Below, piece by piece: positions 32,877 through 42,498 of a DNA stretch of 64,000 nt (positions are counted from its first letter, which is position 1; each line of letters begins with the position of its first letter). The DNA lies in assembly GCF_902833055.1 (NCBI RefSeq), contig NZ_CADFEJ010000018.1:1-64000 (forward strand), read 5' to 3'. The notes under the pieces are model-generated. The model was not told where the DNA came from and searched no databases. It worked only from the letters and a program-made list of their open reading frames with translations. The stretch comes from Burkholderia territorii (GTDB lineage: Bacteria > Pseudomonadota > Gammaproteobacteria > Burkholderiales > Burkholderiaceae). Made by a program: the position numbers and the translations under genes.

Positions 32877-34964
32877 TCAGTGCGCGGGCGAAGCCATCCC
32901 GTTGTGGCGCAGCAGCGCGTCGATCTCCGGCTCGCGGCCGCGGAATGCCTTGAACGAATCCATCGCCGGCCGGCTGCCGCCGACTTCGAGGATCTCGCGG
33001 CGATAGCGCGTGCCGGTGGCCGCGTCGAGCACGCTGCCGCTTGCAGCGGCCGCTTCCTCGAATGCCGCGTACGCGTCGGCGGACAGCACCTCAGCCCACT
33101 TGTAGCTGTAATAGCCTGCCGCATAGCCGCCGGCGAAGATGTGGCTGAACGTGTTGGGCCAGCGCGAGAACGCCGCCTGCGGGATCACGTGGTAGCGCTC
33201 GTTGATTTCGCGCGCGAACGCGTTCACGCCGGTCGCACCGGCCGGATCGAAGTCGACGTGCAGCAGCATGTCGAACATCGAGAACACGATCTGGCGCAGC
33301 GTGCCGAGGCCGCTCTGGAAGTTCTTCGCGGCGATCATCTTGTCGAACAGCTCGCGCGGCAGCGCGGCGCCCGTATCGACGTGCGACGACATCGACGACA
33401 GCACGTCCCATTCCCAGCAGAAGTTTTCCATGAACTGCGACGGCAGCTCGACCGCGTCCCATTCGACGCCGTTGATGCCCGACACGCCGAGCTCGTCGAC
33501 GCGCGTGAGCATGTGATGCAGCCCGTGGCCGAATTCATGGAACAGCGTGATGACTTCGTCGTGCGTGAAGCACGCGGGCTTGCCGCCGACCGGCGCCGAG
33601 AAGTTGCAGGTGAGGTACGCGACCGGCGTCTGCACGGCGTTGCCGCGCTTCGCGCGCGCGCGCGCATCGTCCATCCACGCACCGCCGCGCTTGCCTTCGC
33701 GCGCATACAGGTCGAGATAGAACTGCGCGACGAGCGAGCCGTCGCGGTTCTCCACGCGGAAGAAGCGCACGTCCTTGTGCCACACCGGTGCGTCGTCCGG
33801 CTTGATCCGCACGCCGAACAGCGTTTCGGTGACGTTGAACAGGCCCTTCAGCACGGCCGGCTCCGGGAAGTATTGCTTCACCTCGTTTTCCGAGAACGCG
33901 TAGCGCTGCTGGCGCAGCCGCTCGGCCGCGAACGCGACGTCCCACGGCGCGAGCTCGGTCAGGCCGAGTTCCTTCGCGGCGAACGCGCGCAGTTCGTCCC
34001 AGTCCTTTTCCGCGTGCGGCCGCGCGCGCGTCGCGAGATCCTCGAGGAATGCGATCACCTGCTGCGGCGACTCGGCCATCTTCGGCGCGAGCGACACTTC
34101 GGCGAAGTTGCGGTAGCCGAGCATCTGCGCTTCTTCGCGGCGCAGCTTCAGTTCGTCGGCGACGATCGCCGTGTTGTCCCACTCGGCCTTGCCGCCGCCG
34201 TACTGCGGGCCGAGTTCCGATGCGCGCGTTGCATACGCGCGGTACAGCGTCTCGCGCATCGCGCGGTTCTCGGCATACTGCAGCACCGGGAAGTACGACG
34301 GGAAGTGCAACGTGAACTTCCAGCCTTCCTTGCCTTCCTTCTGCGCGGCTTCGCGCGCCGCTTCGATCGCGTCGCCCGGCAGGCCGGCGAGCTCGGCTTC
34401 GTCGTGCGCGTAATACGCGTACGCGTTGGTCGCGTCGAGCACGTGGTCGGAGAACGCCTTCGACAGCGCGGCCTGCTGCTCCTGCAGCTCCGCGAAGCGC
34501 GGCTTCTGGTCCTCGGGCAGCTCGGCGCCCGACAGCCGGAAATCGCGCAGCGCGTTGTCGAGGATCTTCTTGCGCTCGGCGGACAGCGTCGCGTATTCGG
34601 CGCTCGCGGCGATCGCCTTGTACTTCTCGTACAGCGCGAGGTTCTGGCCGACGCTCGACCAGAACTCGGTCACGCGCGGCAGGTTTTCGCCGTAGGCGGC
34701 GCGCAGCTCCGGTGTATCGGCGACCGCGTTCAGGTGGCCGACCACGCCCCACGCGCGCCCGAGCGGCTCCGTCGCCTGCTCGACCGTCTCGACGATCGCG
34801 GCCCATGTCGCCGGCGTCGCGGGCGCACTCGCGGTGTCGACCGCGCGGTTGGCGGCTTCGAGCAGCGTGTCGAGCGCGGGCGTCACGTGTTCCGGGCGAA
34901 TCTCGCCGAAGCGGGGCAGGCCGGAGAAATCGAGGAGCGGATTGGTGTTGGCGCTGGCGGACAT
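32877..34964 (-). CDS. prlC: Oligopeptidase A (M3 zinc metallopeptidase)
   Basis: This 695-residue cytoplasmic peptidase degrades short peptides, including cleaved signal peptides. The zinc motif HEFGH is at His476-His480 in TLFHEFGHGLHHMLTRVDELGVSG; the third ligand is the glutamate of the downstream VELPSQFMENFCWEWDVL helix. The N terminus MSASANTNPLLDFSGLPRFGEIRPEHVTPAL matches OpdA. I chose the start at 34964 over 35054 because the extra 30 residues are not family-like. Length matches E. coli OpdA (680). It ends convergently with dinB. Confidence 0.95.
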   Translation of the reverse strand: MSASANTNPLLDFSGLPRFGEIRPEHVTPALDTLLEAANRAVDTASAPATPATWAAIVETVEQATEPLGRAWGVVGHLNAVADTPELRAAYGENLPRVTEFWSSVGQNLALYEKYKAIAASAEYATLSAERKKILDNALRDFRLSGAELPEDQKPRFAELQEQQAALSKAFSDHVLDATNAYAYYAHDEAELAGLPGDAIEAAREAAQKEGKEGWKFTLHFPSYFPVLQYAENRAMRETLYRAYATRASELGPQYGGGKAEWDNTAIVADELKLRREEAQMLGYRNFAEVSLAPKMAESPQQVIAFLEDLATRARPHAEKDWDELRAFAAKELGLTELAPWDVAFAAERLRQQRYAFSENEVKQYFPEPAVLKGLFNVTETLFGVRIKPDDAPVWHKDVRFFRVENRDGSLVAQFYLDLYAREGKRGGAWMDDARARAKRGNAVQTPVAYLTCNFSAPVGGKPACFTHDEVITLFHEFGHGLHHMLTRVDELGVSGINGVEWDAVELPSQFMENFCWEWDVLSSMSSHVDTGAALPRELFDKMIAAKNFQSGLGTLRQIVFSMFDMLLHVDFDPAGATGVNAFAREINERYHVIPQAAFSRWPNTFSHIFAGGYAAGYYSYKWAEVLSADAYAAFEEAAAASGSVLDAATGTRYRREILEVGGSRPAMDSFKAFRGREPEIDALLRHNGMASPAH

Positions 34965-35068
34965 TAAGACTCCCTGTCTGTTGCCGGATGAACCGGGGTG
35001 AAAAGGGTGAGGCGCGATGCGGCGGCGCCCGATACCGACATTATTGGGGCGCATCGCGCGCTTTCCAA

Positions 35069-35085
35069 TCGTTAGTTTCTAACGA
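35069..35085. repeat. Short inverted repeat between prlC and folD
   Basis: TCGTTAG (35069-35075) and CTAACGA (35079-35085) form a 7-bp hairpin with a 3-base loop, flanked by CCAA and TTGG. It may be part of the prlC promoter region or a folD terminator; no T-run is present. Confidence 0.35.
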
Positions 35086-35216
35086 CGCGATTGGCGGCGC
35101 GCGGTGCGGGGTCGGATACGGGGGAATTCGATGCTACGGCGCGGCCGCGGCGGCGGCCGGCAAGACACCGGCGCACGAACGCGCGCCGGCTGGACGGGCA
35201 GGGCGATCGGCGGCGA

Positions 35217-36074
35217 TCAGGCTGCCGCGGCGGCGCGCTCGGCAGCCTCGATCGTGTTGATCAGCAGCATCGTGATGGTCATCGGGCCGACGCCGCCCGG
35301 CACCGGCGTGATGTGGCCGGCGACTTCCTTCACGCCGGCGAAGTCGACGTCGCCGCACAGCTTGCCCGCGTCGTCGCGGTTCATGCCGACGTCGATCACC
35401 GTCGCGCCGGGCTTGACCATGTCGGCCGTCAGGATGTTGCGCTTGCCGACCGCGGCGACCACGACGTCGGCCTGGCGCGTGTGCGCGGCGAGATCGCGCG
35501 TCTTGCTGTGGCAGATCGTCACGGTCGCACCGGCTTCGAGCAGCAGCATCGCCATCGGCTTGCCGACGATGTTCGAGCGGCCGATCACGACGGCGTTCGC
35601 GCCCTGCAGCGGGATGTCATGCGCTTCGAACATCTTCATCACGCCGTACGGCGTGCACGGGCGGAACAGCGGCTTGCCCGTCATCAGCGCGCCGGCATTC
35701 GCGACGTGGAAGCCGTCGACGTCCTTCTCCGGCGCGATCGCCTCGATCACCTTGTGGCTGTCGATGTGCTTCGGCAGCGGCAGCTGGACCAGGATGCCGT
35801 GGATCTTCGGATCGCGGTTCAGTTCGTCGATGCGCGCGAGCAGGTCGGCTTCCGACAGGGTGTCCGGGTACGCATCCTTCAGCGAGAAGAAACCGTTGTC
35901 CTCGCACGCCTTGATCTTGTTGCGCACGTAGACTTCGCTCGCCGGGTTCGCGCCGACGAGGATCACCGCGAGACCGGGCTGGTGGCCGCGTGCGGTCAGG
36001 GCGGCGGCGCGTTCGGCGGCCTGCGCGCGCAAGGTCTTCGAGAGGGCGTTGCCGTCGATGAGGAGGGCTGTCAT
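35217..36074 (-). CDS. folD: Methylenetetrahydrofolate dehydrogenase / cyclohydrolase
   Basis: This 285-residue bifunctional enzyme interconverts 5,10-methylene-THF and 10-formyl-THF (NADP-linked). It begins MTALLIDGNALSKTLRAQAAERAAAL; GLAVILVGANPASEVYVRNKIKACEDNGF is the substrate block with the catalytic lysine of Y-V-x-x-K. Later come GILVQLPLPKHI, the nucleotide-binding VIGRSNIVGKPMAMLLL, and PVPGGVGPMTITMLL at the C terminus. The start at 36074 gives the usual FolD length; an upstream start at 36143 is possible but unlikely. The gene stands alone; the response regulator gene ends 233 bases upstream. Confidence 0.96.
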   Translation of the reverse strand: MTALLIDGNALSKTLRAQAAERAAALTARGHQPGLAVILVGANPASEVYVRNKIKACEDNGFFSLKDAYPDTLSEADLLARIDELNRDPKIHGILVQLPLPKHIDSHKVIEAIAPEKDVDGFHVANAGALMTGKPLFRPCTPYGVMKMFEAHDIPLQGANAVVIGRSNIVGKPMAMLLLEAGATVTICHSKTRDLAAHTRQADVVVAAVGKRNILTADMVKPGATVIDVGMNRDDAGKLCGDVDFAGVKEVAGHITPVPGGVGPMTITMLLINTIEAAERAAAAA

Positions 36075-36230
36075 GGTGGTGGTCCTGCCGGGAAGTTGGA
36101 ATGCGGGCGTGCGGCGCGCGAAGCGCCGCAGCAAAGCACGCAATTATACCGGTCGCCTGCCGTCGTCCGACAGCGAATACAAGGAAAGCGTCATGGCGGC
36201 GGTGCCGGCGCCCCGGGAGGCGGCGCCGGG

Positions 36231-36292
36231 CCGTGCCGCGCGGCGGGCCCGCATCGCGCGGCACGGAGGTACGGCCGGGCAGGGCTGCCCGG
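36231..36292 (-). terminator. Two tandem GC hairpins after the two-component operon
   Basis: A 12-bp perfect stem (36231-36242 with 36255-36266) and a 7-bp perfect stem (36275-36281 with 36286-36292) lie just past the stop of the minus-strand response-regulator gene. Neither has a T-run. Terminator function is inferred from position. Confidence 0.45.
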
Positions 36293-36307
36293 AGCCGCGC
36301 GCAACGT

Positions 36308-36946
36308 TCAGGCCTGCTTCTTCGACAGCGCGAGGCGCAGCAGATCGGCGACCGTGTTGACGTTGAGTTTTTCCATGATGTTCGCGCGGTGCGCTTCGAC
36401 CGTCTTGATGCTGATCCCGAGATCGTCGGCGATCTGCTTGTTCAGGCGGCCGGCGATGATCCGCTCGAGCACCTGCTGTTCGCGCGCGGTCAGCTTCGAC
36501 AGGCGCTCGCTCGCGGCGCGCTGTTCCTGGACGCTCTTGCTTTCGCTTCGGGCCTTGTCGAGCATCCGCTCGACGAGCTTGCGCAACTCGGCCTCGTCGA
36601 ACGGTTTCTCGATAAAGTCCATCGCACCCTTTTTCATCGTCGATACCGCCATCGGCACGTCGCCGTGGCCCGTGACGAAGATGATCGGCAGCGCGGCGTT
36701 GTCCGCGATCAGCCGTTCCTGCAGTTCGAGGCCGCTCATGCCCGACATCCGCACGTCGAGGATCAGGCACGCGATCTGGCCGGCCTGCTGCGCCGGCTGA
36801 TAGGCATCGAGGAACTGCTCGGCGCTCGAGAAGCATTGCACGCGATAGCCGTTCGCCTCCAGCAGCCAGCGCAGCGAATCCCGTACGGCCTCGTCGTCGT
36901 CGACGACGAAGACAGTTTCCTGAGTAGTGGTGACAGGGCTATTCAT
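36308..36946 (-). CDS. FixJ/NarL-type response regulator (LuxR HTH)
   Basis: This 212-residue regulator has a receiver domain with DDD (16-18), phospho-acceptor Asp64 in LILDVRMSGMSG, and KP in DFIEKPFDE. After a linker comes the LuxR-type HTH LTAREQQVLERIIAGRLNKQIADDLGISIKTVEAHRANIMEKL, typical of the FixJ/TodT/DctR line. Its ATG overlaps the stop of the upstream sensor kinase by four bases (ATGA), so the pair is translationally coupled. It is divergent from aceE at the operon level, making pyruvate dehydrogenase genes a candidate target. This is inferred from location only. Confidence 0.92.
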   Translation of the reverse strand: MNSPVTTTQETVFVVDDDEAVRDSLRWLLEANGYRVQCFSSAEQFLDAYQPAQQAGQIACLILDVRMSGMSGLELQERLIADNAALPIIFVTGHGDVPMAVSTMKKGAMDFIEKPFDEAELRKLVERMLDKARSESKSVQEQRAASERLSKLTAREQQVLERIIAGRLNKQIADDLGISIKTVEAHRANIMEKLNVNTVADLLRLALSKKQA

Positions 36947-39459
36947 AGTTCTCCCGTAACGGTATGTGATGCCGATGCCTCGCGCCCCCCTTGGCCGAGA
37001 TCAGCGGGTTCCCCAATGGGCAGGCTGCAGTGGAATGTCGCGCCGGAAATGCGGCCGTCCGGTTCGACATTGTTCACCACCCACAGACGCCCCCGATGCG
37101 ATTCGATGATCGAACGGCAGATGTTCAGCCCCATGCCCATGCCGTCGGACTTGGTGCTGTAAAACGGTTCGAACAGGCGTTCGGCGGTCGCTTCGTCCAC
37201 GCCGGGCCCCTGGTCGATCACGCGGATGTCGACGAAACCCGCGTCGATGTCGGCGACGACGCGGATCACGCCGTCCGCCGACGCCGGCTTCACGTCGGCC
37301 ATCGCCTCGGCCGCGTTCTTCATCAGGTTCACGAGCACCTGCTCGATCAGCACGGGGTCGACATAAATAATAGGCATTCTTGCGAGGATTTCCGTGACGA
37401 TCCGAATCCTGCGCTTCCTGGCCTCGATTTCGGCGAGCCCGACCGCGTCGGCGACGATGTCCGCGACGCGCGCCGGCTGGCGTTTCGGCTCGCTGCGCTT
37501 CACGAATTCGCGGATCCGCTTGACGATCATCCCGGCGCGCAACGCCTGCTGCGCGGTCTTTTCCAGCGCGGGCTGCAGCGTCTCCGGCGTGCCGCGGCCG
37601 CTCTTCACGAGCGCGAGCGTGCCCGAGCAATAGTTGTTGATCGCCGCGAGCGGCTGATTCAATTCGTGAGCAATCGACGACGCCATTTCGCCCATCGTCA
37701 TCAATCGGCTCGTGAACTGCAGCTTCTCTTCCTGCTGGTGCGCGAGTTCCTGCGCCTTCTTGCGGGTCGTGATGTCGGTCGCGATCTGCATCTGCGCGAG
37801 GTGGCCGTCCACCCACTGGATGTACTGGCGGCGCACCTCGAACCACTTCTGGATGCTCTCGACGTACACCTCCTGCGCGTCTGCCGTGCTGCTCGTCAGT
37901 GCGGCCGCCGGCAGGCCCGCGAACGCGTCGACCATGTCGATCGAGTCGGACGATGCCTGCGCGCGGTCGAAGCCGCCGCCGGACAGCTCGAGGTGGCCGT
38001 CGGGGCGAATCCCGAACAGGTGGCGGTAGTAGCGGTTCGCGAACAGCAGCTCGGCTTCGTCGGCGGCCAGCACCGACACCGCGGCGTCGAGGCTTTCGAG
38101 CACCGTCGTGAAGCGCTCGTGCGCGGCCGCGAGTTCCTCGCGTGCGCGCTTCGGCTCCGTGATGTCGGTCATCGACGACATCCAGCCGGTCTGGCGGCCC
38201 GAGCTGTCGATCAGCGGCGACACGTAGAGGCGTGCATGGAACAGCGTGCCGTTCTTGCGCCGCACGCGCAGCTCGAAGCCCGAGCTCGGCGCCTTGCCGC
38301 GCAGCGTCATGTCGAGCTGGCGCTGCATTTCGGGATAGGCGTCGCGCGGCCAGTACGGGAACGGCGCGACCTTGCCGACGAGATCGGTTTCGTCCCAGCC
38401 GGTCATCCGGCAGAACGCGGGGTTCACGTGCGTGATGCGGCCGTGCATGTCGAGCACGCGCATGCCGATCAGCACCGAGTTTTCCATCGCGCGGCGGAAG
38501 AATGCTTCGGCGTACAGCGCCTGCTGCGCCTCGAAGCGCTGGCGCGTGTGCTTCCACAGGCTCCAGAGGCTCCACAGCACGAAGCACGACAGCCCGGCGA
38601 CCAGCCAGACGAGCGTGTTGTTGGTCAGGTTCGTGAGCTGCGGGAACGCGTACACGCGCACGGTCAGGCCCTGGCCGGGCGGATCGAGCGGCAGGTCGTA
38701 GTGGGAGTCGCGCGGCAGGCGCGGGCGCGTCGACGTGGACGAGAGCTCGCGGTTGTTCGAGTCGGTGATCGAGATCTTGTACTTCGACGACAGCTCCTGC
38801 GGGATGTCGTGCTTGAGGATCCCTTCGACCGAAAATACCGCGGCGATCGAGCCGAGATATTCGCGGTCGCCGCGCATCACGGGCGTCTGCAGCGTGATGA
38901 AGCCGTTGCCGAAGTCGTCGTAGATCAGCGGCGAGTAAGCCTGGCGGCGCGTGCTGCGCGCTTCGTCGTACGCGCCGCGCACGGCGTCCTGCATCTGCGC
39001 GTCGCCGGGCTTTGCGAGCCGCTGGCCGAGCAGCGGCGGGTGCACGGTCGGCCATCGCTGCACGCCGGGCGAGGTGTACCAGTTCAGATAGAGGATTTCC
39101 GGATGCGTCTGCATCACGTCCGCGACGGCCATCTGGAATGCGTTCTGGTCGAGGCGGCCGGACGCGAGATCGCGCGACAGCGCCTGCAACTGTTCCTGCG
39201 CCCCCGTCATCGACAGGCGGATCTGCTGCTGCGCCCACGCGACGTTACGGAACAGCGTGTCTTCCTGCTGCTGCTGTTCGCGGCGATTGAGGCTCCATAG
39301 AATCAGGCTCATCACCACGAGGAACACGAGGATCGACAGCAGCGGCGTCAGCAAATAGGAGTTGGACCACCACGGTCCGTGGTGCCAGCGGGACGGCTGC
39401 GACTCCGCCGGCGGGCCCGACGGTCGCGCCGAGCGTGCGAAAAGCCGATCGGTCAACAT
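36943..39459 (-). CDS. Membrane-bound PAS-domain sensor histidine kinase
   Basis: This 838-residue kinase has an N-terminal membrane helix (LLTPLLSILVFLVVMSLILW), a ~250-residue periplasmic sensor region with the pattern of a double-Cache domain, and a second helix (NTLVWLVAGLSCFVLWSLW). Two PAS domains follow: one at FFRRAMENSVLIGMRVLDMHGRITHVNPAFCRMTG and one at LESLDAAVSVLAADEAELLFANRYYRHLFG. The H-box MASSIAHELNQPLAAINNY carries His598; N, G1 and G2 boxes are LMKNAAEAM, DQGPGVDEATAERLFEPFYSTK and GMGMGLNICRSII. I used the start at 39459 (MLTDRLF); a start at 39498 is possible. The architecture resembles DctS/TodS-like carboxylate or aromatic sensors; the ligand is unknown. Confidence 0.9.
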   Translation of the reverse strand: MLTDRLFARSARPSGPPAESQPSRWHHGPWWSNSYLLTPLLSILVFLVVMSLILWSLNRREQQQQEDTLFRNVAWAQQQIRLSMTGAQEQLQALSRDLASGRLDQNAFQMAVADVMQTHPEILYLNWYTSPGVQRWPTVHPPLLGQRLAKPGDAQMQDAVRGAYDEARSTRRQAYSPLIYDDFGNGFITLQTPVMRGDREYLGSIAAVFSVEGILKHDIPQELSSKYKISITDSNNRELSSTSTRPRLPRDSHYDLPLDPPGQGLTVRVYAFPQLTNLTNNTLVWLVAGLSCFVLWSLWSLWKHTRQRFEAQQALYAEAFFRRAMENSVLIGMRVLDMHGRITHVNPAFCRMTGWDETDLVGKVAPFPYWPRDAYPEMQRQLDMTLRGKAPSSGFELRVRRKNGTLFHARLYVSPLIDSSGRQTGWMSSMTDITEPKRAREELAAAHERFTTVLESLDAAVSVLAADEAELLFANRYYRHLFGIRPDGHLELSGGGFDRAQASSDSIDMVDAFAGLPAAALTSSTADAQEVYVESIQKWFEVRRQYIQWVDGHLAQMQIATDITTRKKAQELAHQQEEKLQFTSRLMTMGEMASSIAHELNQPLAAINNYCSGTLALVKSGRGTPETLQPALEKTAQQALRAGMIVKRIREFVKRSEPKRQPARVADIVADAVGLAEIEARKRRIRIVTEILARMPIIYVDPVLIEQVLVNLMKNAAEAMADVKPASADGVIRVVADIDAGFVDIRVIDQGPGVDEATAERLFEPFYSTKSDGMGMGLNICRSIIESHRGRLWVVNNVEPDGRISGATFHCSLPIGEPADLGQGGREASASHTVTGEL

Positions 39460-39568
39460 GGCAGGATTGTAGCGCAGCGCAATACATGGAAAACCCATAC
39501 CGGATATGTTGAACGGAAACGGATTTGTGTCCGCGGCGCGTGCCGCGGAGGCCCGCAGCGAGGGTGCA

Positions 39569-39626
39569 GCGCAGCAATATTCCGCATTACGAGAAAAGAT
39601 CTCATAATTCGAAAATTTTGTTGCGC
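39569..39626. promoter_or_regulatory. Nested inverted repeats upstream of aceE
   Basis: GCGCAGCAA (39569-39577) faces TTGTTGCGC (39618-39626) with one mismatch. Inside, ATTACGAGA (39586-39594) faces TCTCATAAT (39600-39608) with one mismatch and a 5-base spacer. This AT-rich stretch lies ~110-165 bases before the aceE ATG, in the gap between divergent aceE and the sensor kinase. It is a candidate operator/promoter region. Confidence 0.5.
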
Positions 39627-39732
39627 GTGGCCGTTCACGCTCATTACAATCCGTCGGAGCTTGCCCGCAGCCGGCCGCGTCGCGTCGTCTGCATGAGAGC
39701 GATCCTCACATTCCAGGACCCAGGAGACGAGA

Positions 39733-42429
39733 ATGTCCGCTGTACCGAACGAAGTGATGAAATATGTCGCCGCCGATCGTGACGACGACCCGCAAGAAAC
39801 CGTCGAGTGGCTCGAGTCGCTCGACGGCGTGATCTCCTCCGTGGGCACCGGCCGCGCGCACTACCTGATCGAAAAGCAGATCGAATTCGCCCGCATGCAC
39901 GGCGAACACCTGCCGTTCTCCGCCAATACCCCGTACATCAATACGATCCCGGTCGAAGCCCAGGCGAAGATCCCGGGCGACCAGGACATCGAGCACCGCA
40001 TCCGTTCGTACACGCGCTGGAACGCGCTCGCGATGGTGCTGCGCGCAGGCAAGGACACGAACGTCGGCGGCCACATCGCGTCGTTCGCGTCGGCCGCGAC
40101 GCTCTATGACGTCGGCTACAACCACTTCTGGCACGCGGCGTCCGACCAGCACGGCGGCGACCTCGTGTTCGTGCAGGGCCACTCGTCGCCGGGCGTGTAC
40201 TCGCGCGCATTCCTGCTCGGCCGCCTGTCGGAAGAGCAGCTCGACAACTTCCGTCAGGAGGTCGACGGCAAGGGCATCTCGTCGTACCCGCACCCGTGGC
40301 TGATGCCGGACTTCTGGCAGTTCCCGACCGTGTCGATGGGTCTCGGCCCGATCATGGCGATCTACCAGGCCCGCTTCATGAAGTACCTGGAATCGCGCGG
40401 CATCGCGAAGACGGCCGGCCGCAAGGTCTGGGCGTTCCTCGGCGACGGCGAGACGGACGAGCCGGAATCGCTCGGCGCAATCGGCATGGCGAGCCGCGAG
40501 AAGCTCGACAACCTCGTGTTCGTGATCAACTGCAACCTGCAGCGTCTCGACGGCCCGGTGCGCGGCAACGGCAAGATCATCCAGGAACTGGAATCGGAAT
40601 TCCGCGGCGCCGGCTGGAACGTGATCAAGGTCATCTGGGGCAGCCGCTGGGATGCGCTGTTCGCGCGCGACAAGACCGGCGCGCTGATGCGCCGCATGAT
40701 GGAAGTCGTCGACGGCGAATACCAGACGTACAAGTCGGAGTCGGGCGCGTTCGTTCGCGAACACTTCTTCAACACGCCCGAGCTGAAGGCGCTCGTCGCC
40801 GACTGGTCGGACGACGACATCTGGGCGCTGAACCGTGGCGGCCACGATCCGCACAAGATCTACGCGGCATTCCACGAAGCGACCAACACGAAGGGCGCGC
40901 CGACCGTCATCCTCGCGAAGACCATCAAGGGCTACGGGATGGGCGAGTCGGGCCAGGCGATGAACATCACGCACCAGCAGAAGAAGCTGCCGGTCGAGCA
41001 ACTGAAGAAGTTCCGTGACCAGTTCCGCCTGCCGATCACCGACGAGCAGATCGCCGACGTGCCGTACCTGAAGTTCGAGGAAGGCTCGAAGGAACTCGAA
41101 TACATGCGCCAGAAGCGCATGGACCTCGGCGGCTACCTGCCGCATCGCCGCCAGAAGGCGACGTCGCTGCCGGTGCCGGCGCTCGACGCGTTCGAGCCGC
41201 TGCTGAAGGGCACGGGCGAAGGCCGCGAGATCTCGACGACGATGGCGTTCGTGCGGATCCTGAACATCCTGCTGAAGGACAAGGCACTCGGCAAGCGTGT
41301 CGTGCCGATCGTCCCGGACGAATCGCGTACGTTCGGCATGGAAGGCCTGTTCCGCCAGATCGGCATCTGGAACCAGGAAGGCCAGAAGTACGTGCCGGAA
41401 GATTCGGACCAGCTGATGTTCTACAAGGAATCGGAAACCGGCCAGATCCTGCAGGAAGGCATCAACGAAGCGGGCGGCATGTGCGACTGGATCGCGGCGG
41501 CGACGTCGTATTCGACGCACGGCGAGATCATGGTGCCGTTCTACATCTTCTATTCGATGTTCGGCTTCCAGCGGATCGGCGACCTGGCATGGGCGGCGGG
41601 CGACATGCGCTCGCGCGGCTTCCTGCTCGGCGGCACCGCGGGCCGCACGACGCTGAACGGTGAAGGCCTGCAGCACGAAGACGGCCACTCGCTGCTGTGG
41701 GCCGCATCGGTGCCGAACTGCGTGAGCTACGACCCGACGTTCGGCTACGAACTCGCGGTGATCGTCCAGGACGGTCTGCGCCGCATGGTGCAGGACCAGG
41801 AAGACGTGTACTACTACATCACGGTGATGAACGAGAACTACGAGCACCCGGCGATTCCGCAGGGCGAGCACGTGGCGGCCGACATCATCAAGGGCATGTA
41901 CTCGTTCAAGAAGGCCGACGCCGACGCGAAGGCTCCGCGCGTGCAACTGCTCGGTGCCGGCACGATCTTCAACGAAGTGATCGCTGCGGCCGACCTGCTG
42001 AAGAACGACTGGGGCGTCGCGGCCGATCTGTGGAGCGTGCCGAGCTTCACCGAACTCGCGCGCGAAGGCCATGACGTCGAGCGCTGGAACCTGCTCCATC
42101 CGACCGAGGAGCGTCGCCTGTCGCACGTGCAGAAGTGCCTGAAGGACACGCAGGGTCCGGTCATCGCATCGACCGACTACGTGCGCGCGCTGGTCGACCA
42201 GATCCGCGGCCAGATCGATCGCCGCTTCGTCGTGCTGGGCACGGACGGCTTCGGTCGTTCGGATACCCGCGAGAAGCTGCGTCACTTCTTCGAAGTCGAC
42301 CGTCACTGGGTCACCGTCGCCGCGCTGAACGCGCTGGCCGACGAAGGCACGATCGAGCGCAAGGTGGTCGCGGACGCGATTGCCAAGTACAACCTCGATC
42401 CGTCGAAGCCCAACCCGATGACCGTTTAA
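39733..42429 (+). CDS. aceE: Pyruvate dehydrogenase E1 component (homodimeric)
   Basis: This 898-residue ThDP enzyme decarboxylates pyruvate and acetylates the E2 lipoyl groups. It has the single-chain AceE architecture. The ThDP-binding motif begins in AFLGDGETDEPESLGAIGMASREKLDNLVFVINCNLQ (G-D-G-x-x-x-E...N). Other AceE blocks are GRAHYLIEKQIEFARMHGEHLPFSANTPYINTI at the N terminus and GFGRSDTREKLRHFFEVDRHWVTVAALNALA at the C terminus. It is followed by aceF after 69 bases. AGGAGACGAGA precedes the ATG. Codon use is strongly biased, as for an abundant enzyme. Confidence 0.97.
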   Translation: MSAVPNEVMKYVAADRDDDPQETVEWLESLDGVISSVGTGRAHYLIEKQIEFARMHGEHLPFSANTPYINTIPVEAQAKIPGDQDIEHRIRSYTRWNALAMVLRAGKDTNVGGHIASFASAATLYDVGYNHFWHAASDQHGGDLVFVQGHSSPGVYSRAFLLGRLSEEQLDNFRQEVDGKGISSYPHPWLMPDFWQFPTVSMGLGPIMAIYQARFMKYLESRGIAKTAGRKVWAFLGDGETDEPESLGAIGMASREKLDNLVFVINCNLQRLDGPVRGNGKIIQELESEFRGAGWNVIKVIWGSRWDALFARDKTGALMRRMMEVVDGEYQTYKSESGAFVREHFFNTPELKALVADWSDDDIWALNRGGHDPHKIYAAFHEATNTKGAPTVILAKTIKGYGMGESGQAMNITHQQKKLPVEQLKKFRDQFRLPITDEQIADVPYLKFEEGSKELEYMRQKRMDLGGYLPHRRQKATSLPVPALDAFEPLLKGTGEGREISTTMAFVRILNILLKDKALGKRVVPIVPDESRTFGMEGLFRQIGIWNQEGQKYVPEDSDQLMFYKESETGQILQEGINEAGGMCDWIAAATSYSTHGEIMVPFYIFYSMFGFQRIGDLAWAAGDMRSRGFLLGGTAGRTTLNGEGLQHEDGHSLLWAASVPNCVSYDPTFGYELAVIVQDGLRRMVQDQEDVYYYITVMNENYEHPAIPQGEHVAADIIKGMYSFKKADADAKAPRVQLLGAGTIFNEVIAAADLLKNDWGVAADLWSVPSFTELAREGHDVERWNLLHPTEERRLSHVQKCLKDTQGPVIASTDYVRALVDQIRGQIDRRFVVLGTDGFGRSDTREKLRHFFEVDRHWVTVAALNALADEGTIERKVVADAIAKYNLDPSKPNPMTV

Positions 42430-42498
42430 CGCACACCGCCGTGTGATGCCGCGCGCCGCTTCCGGGAGGGGCGCGCGCGGCCATGGAGACAGAAAAAG

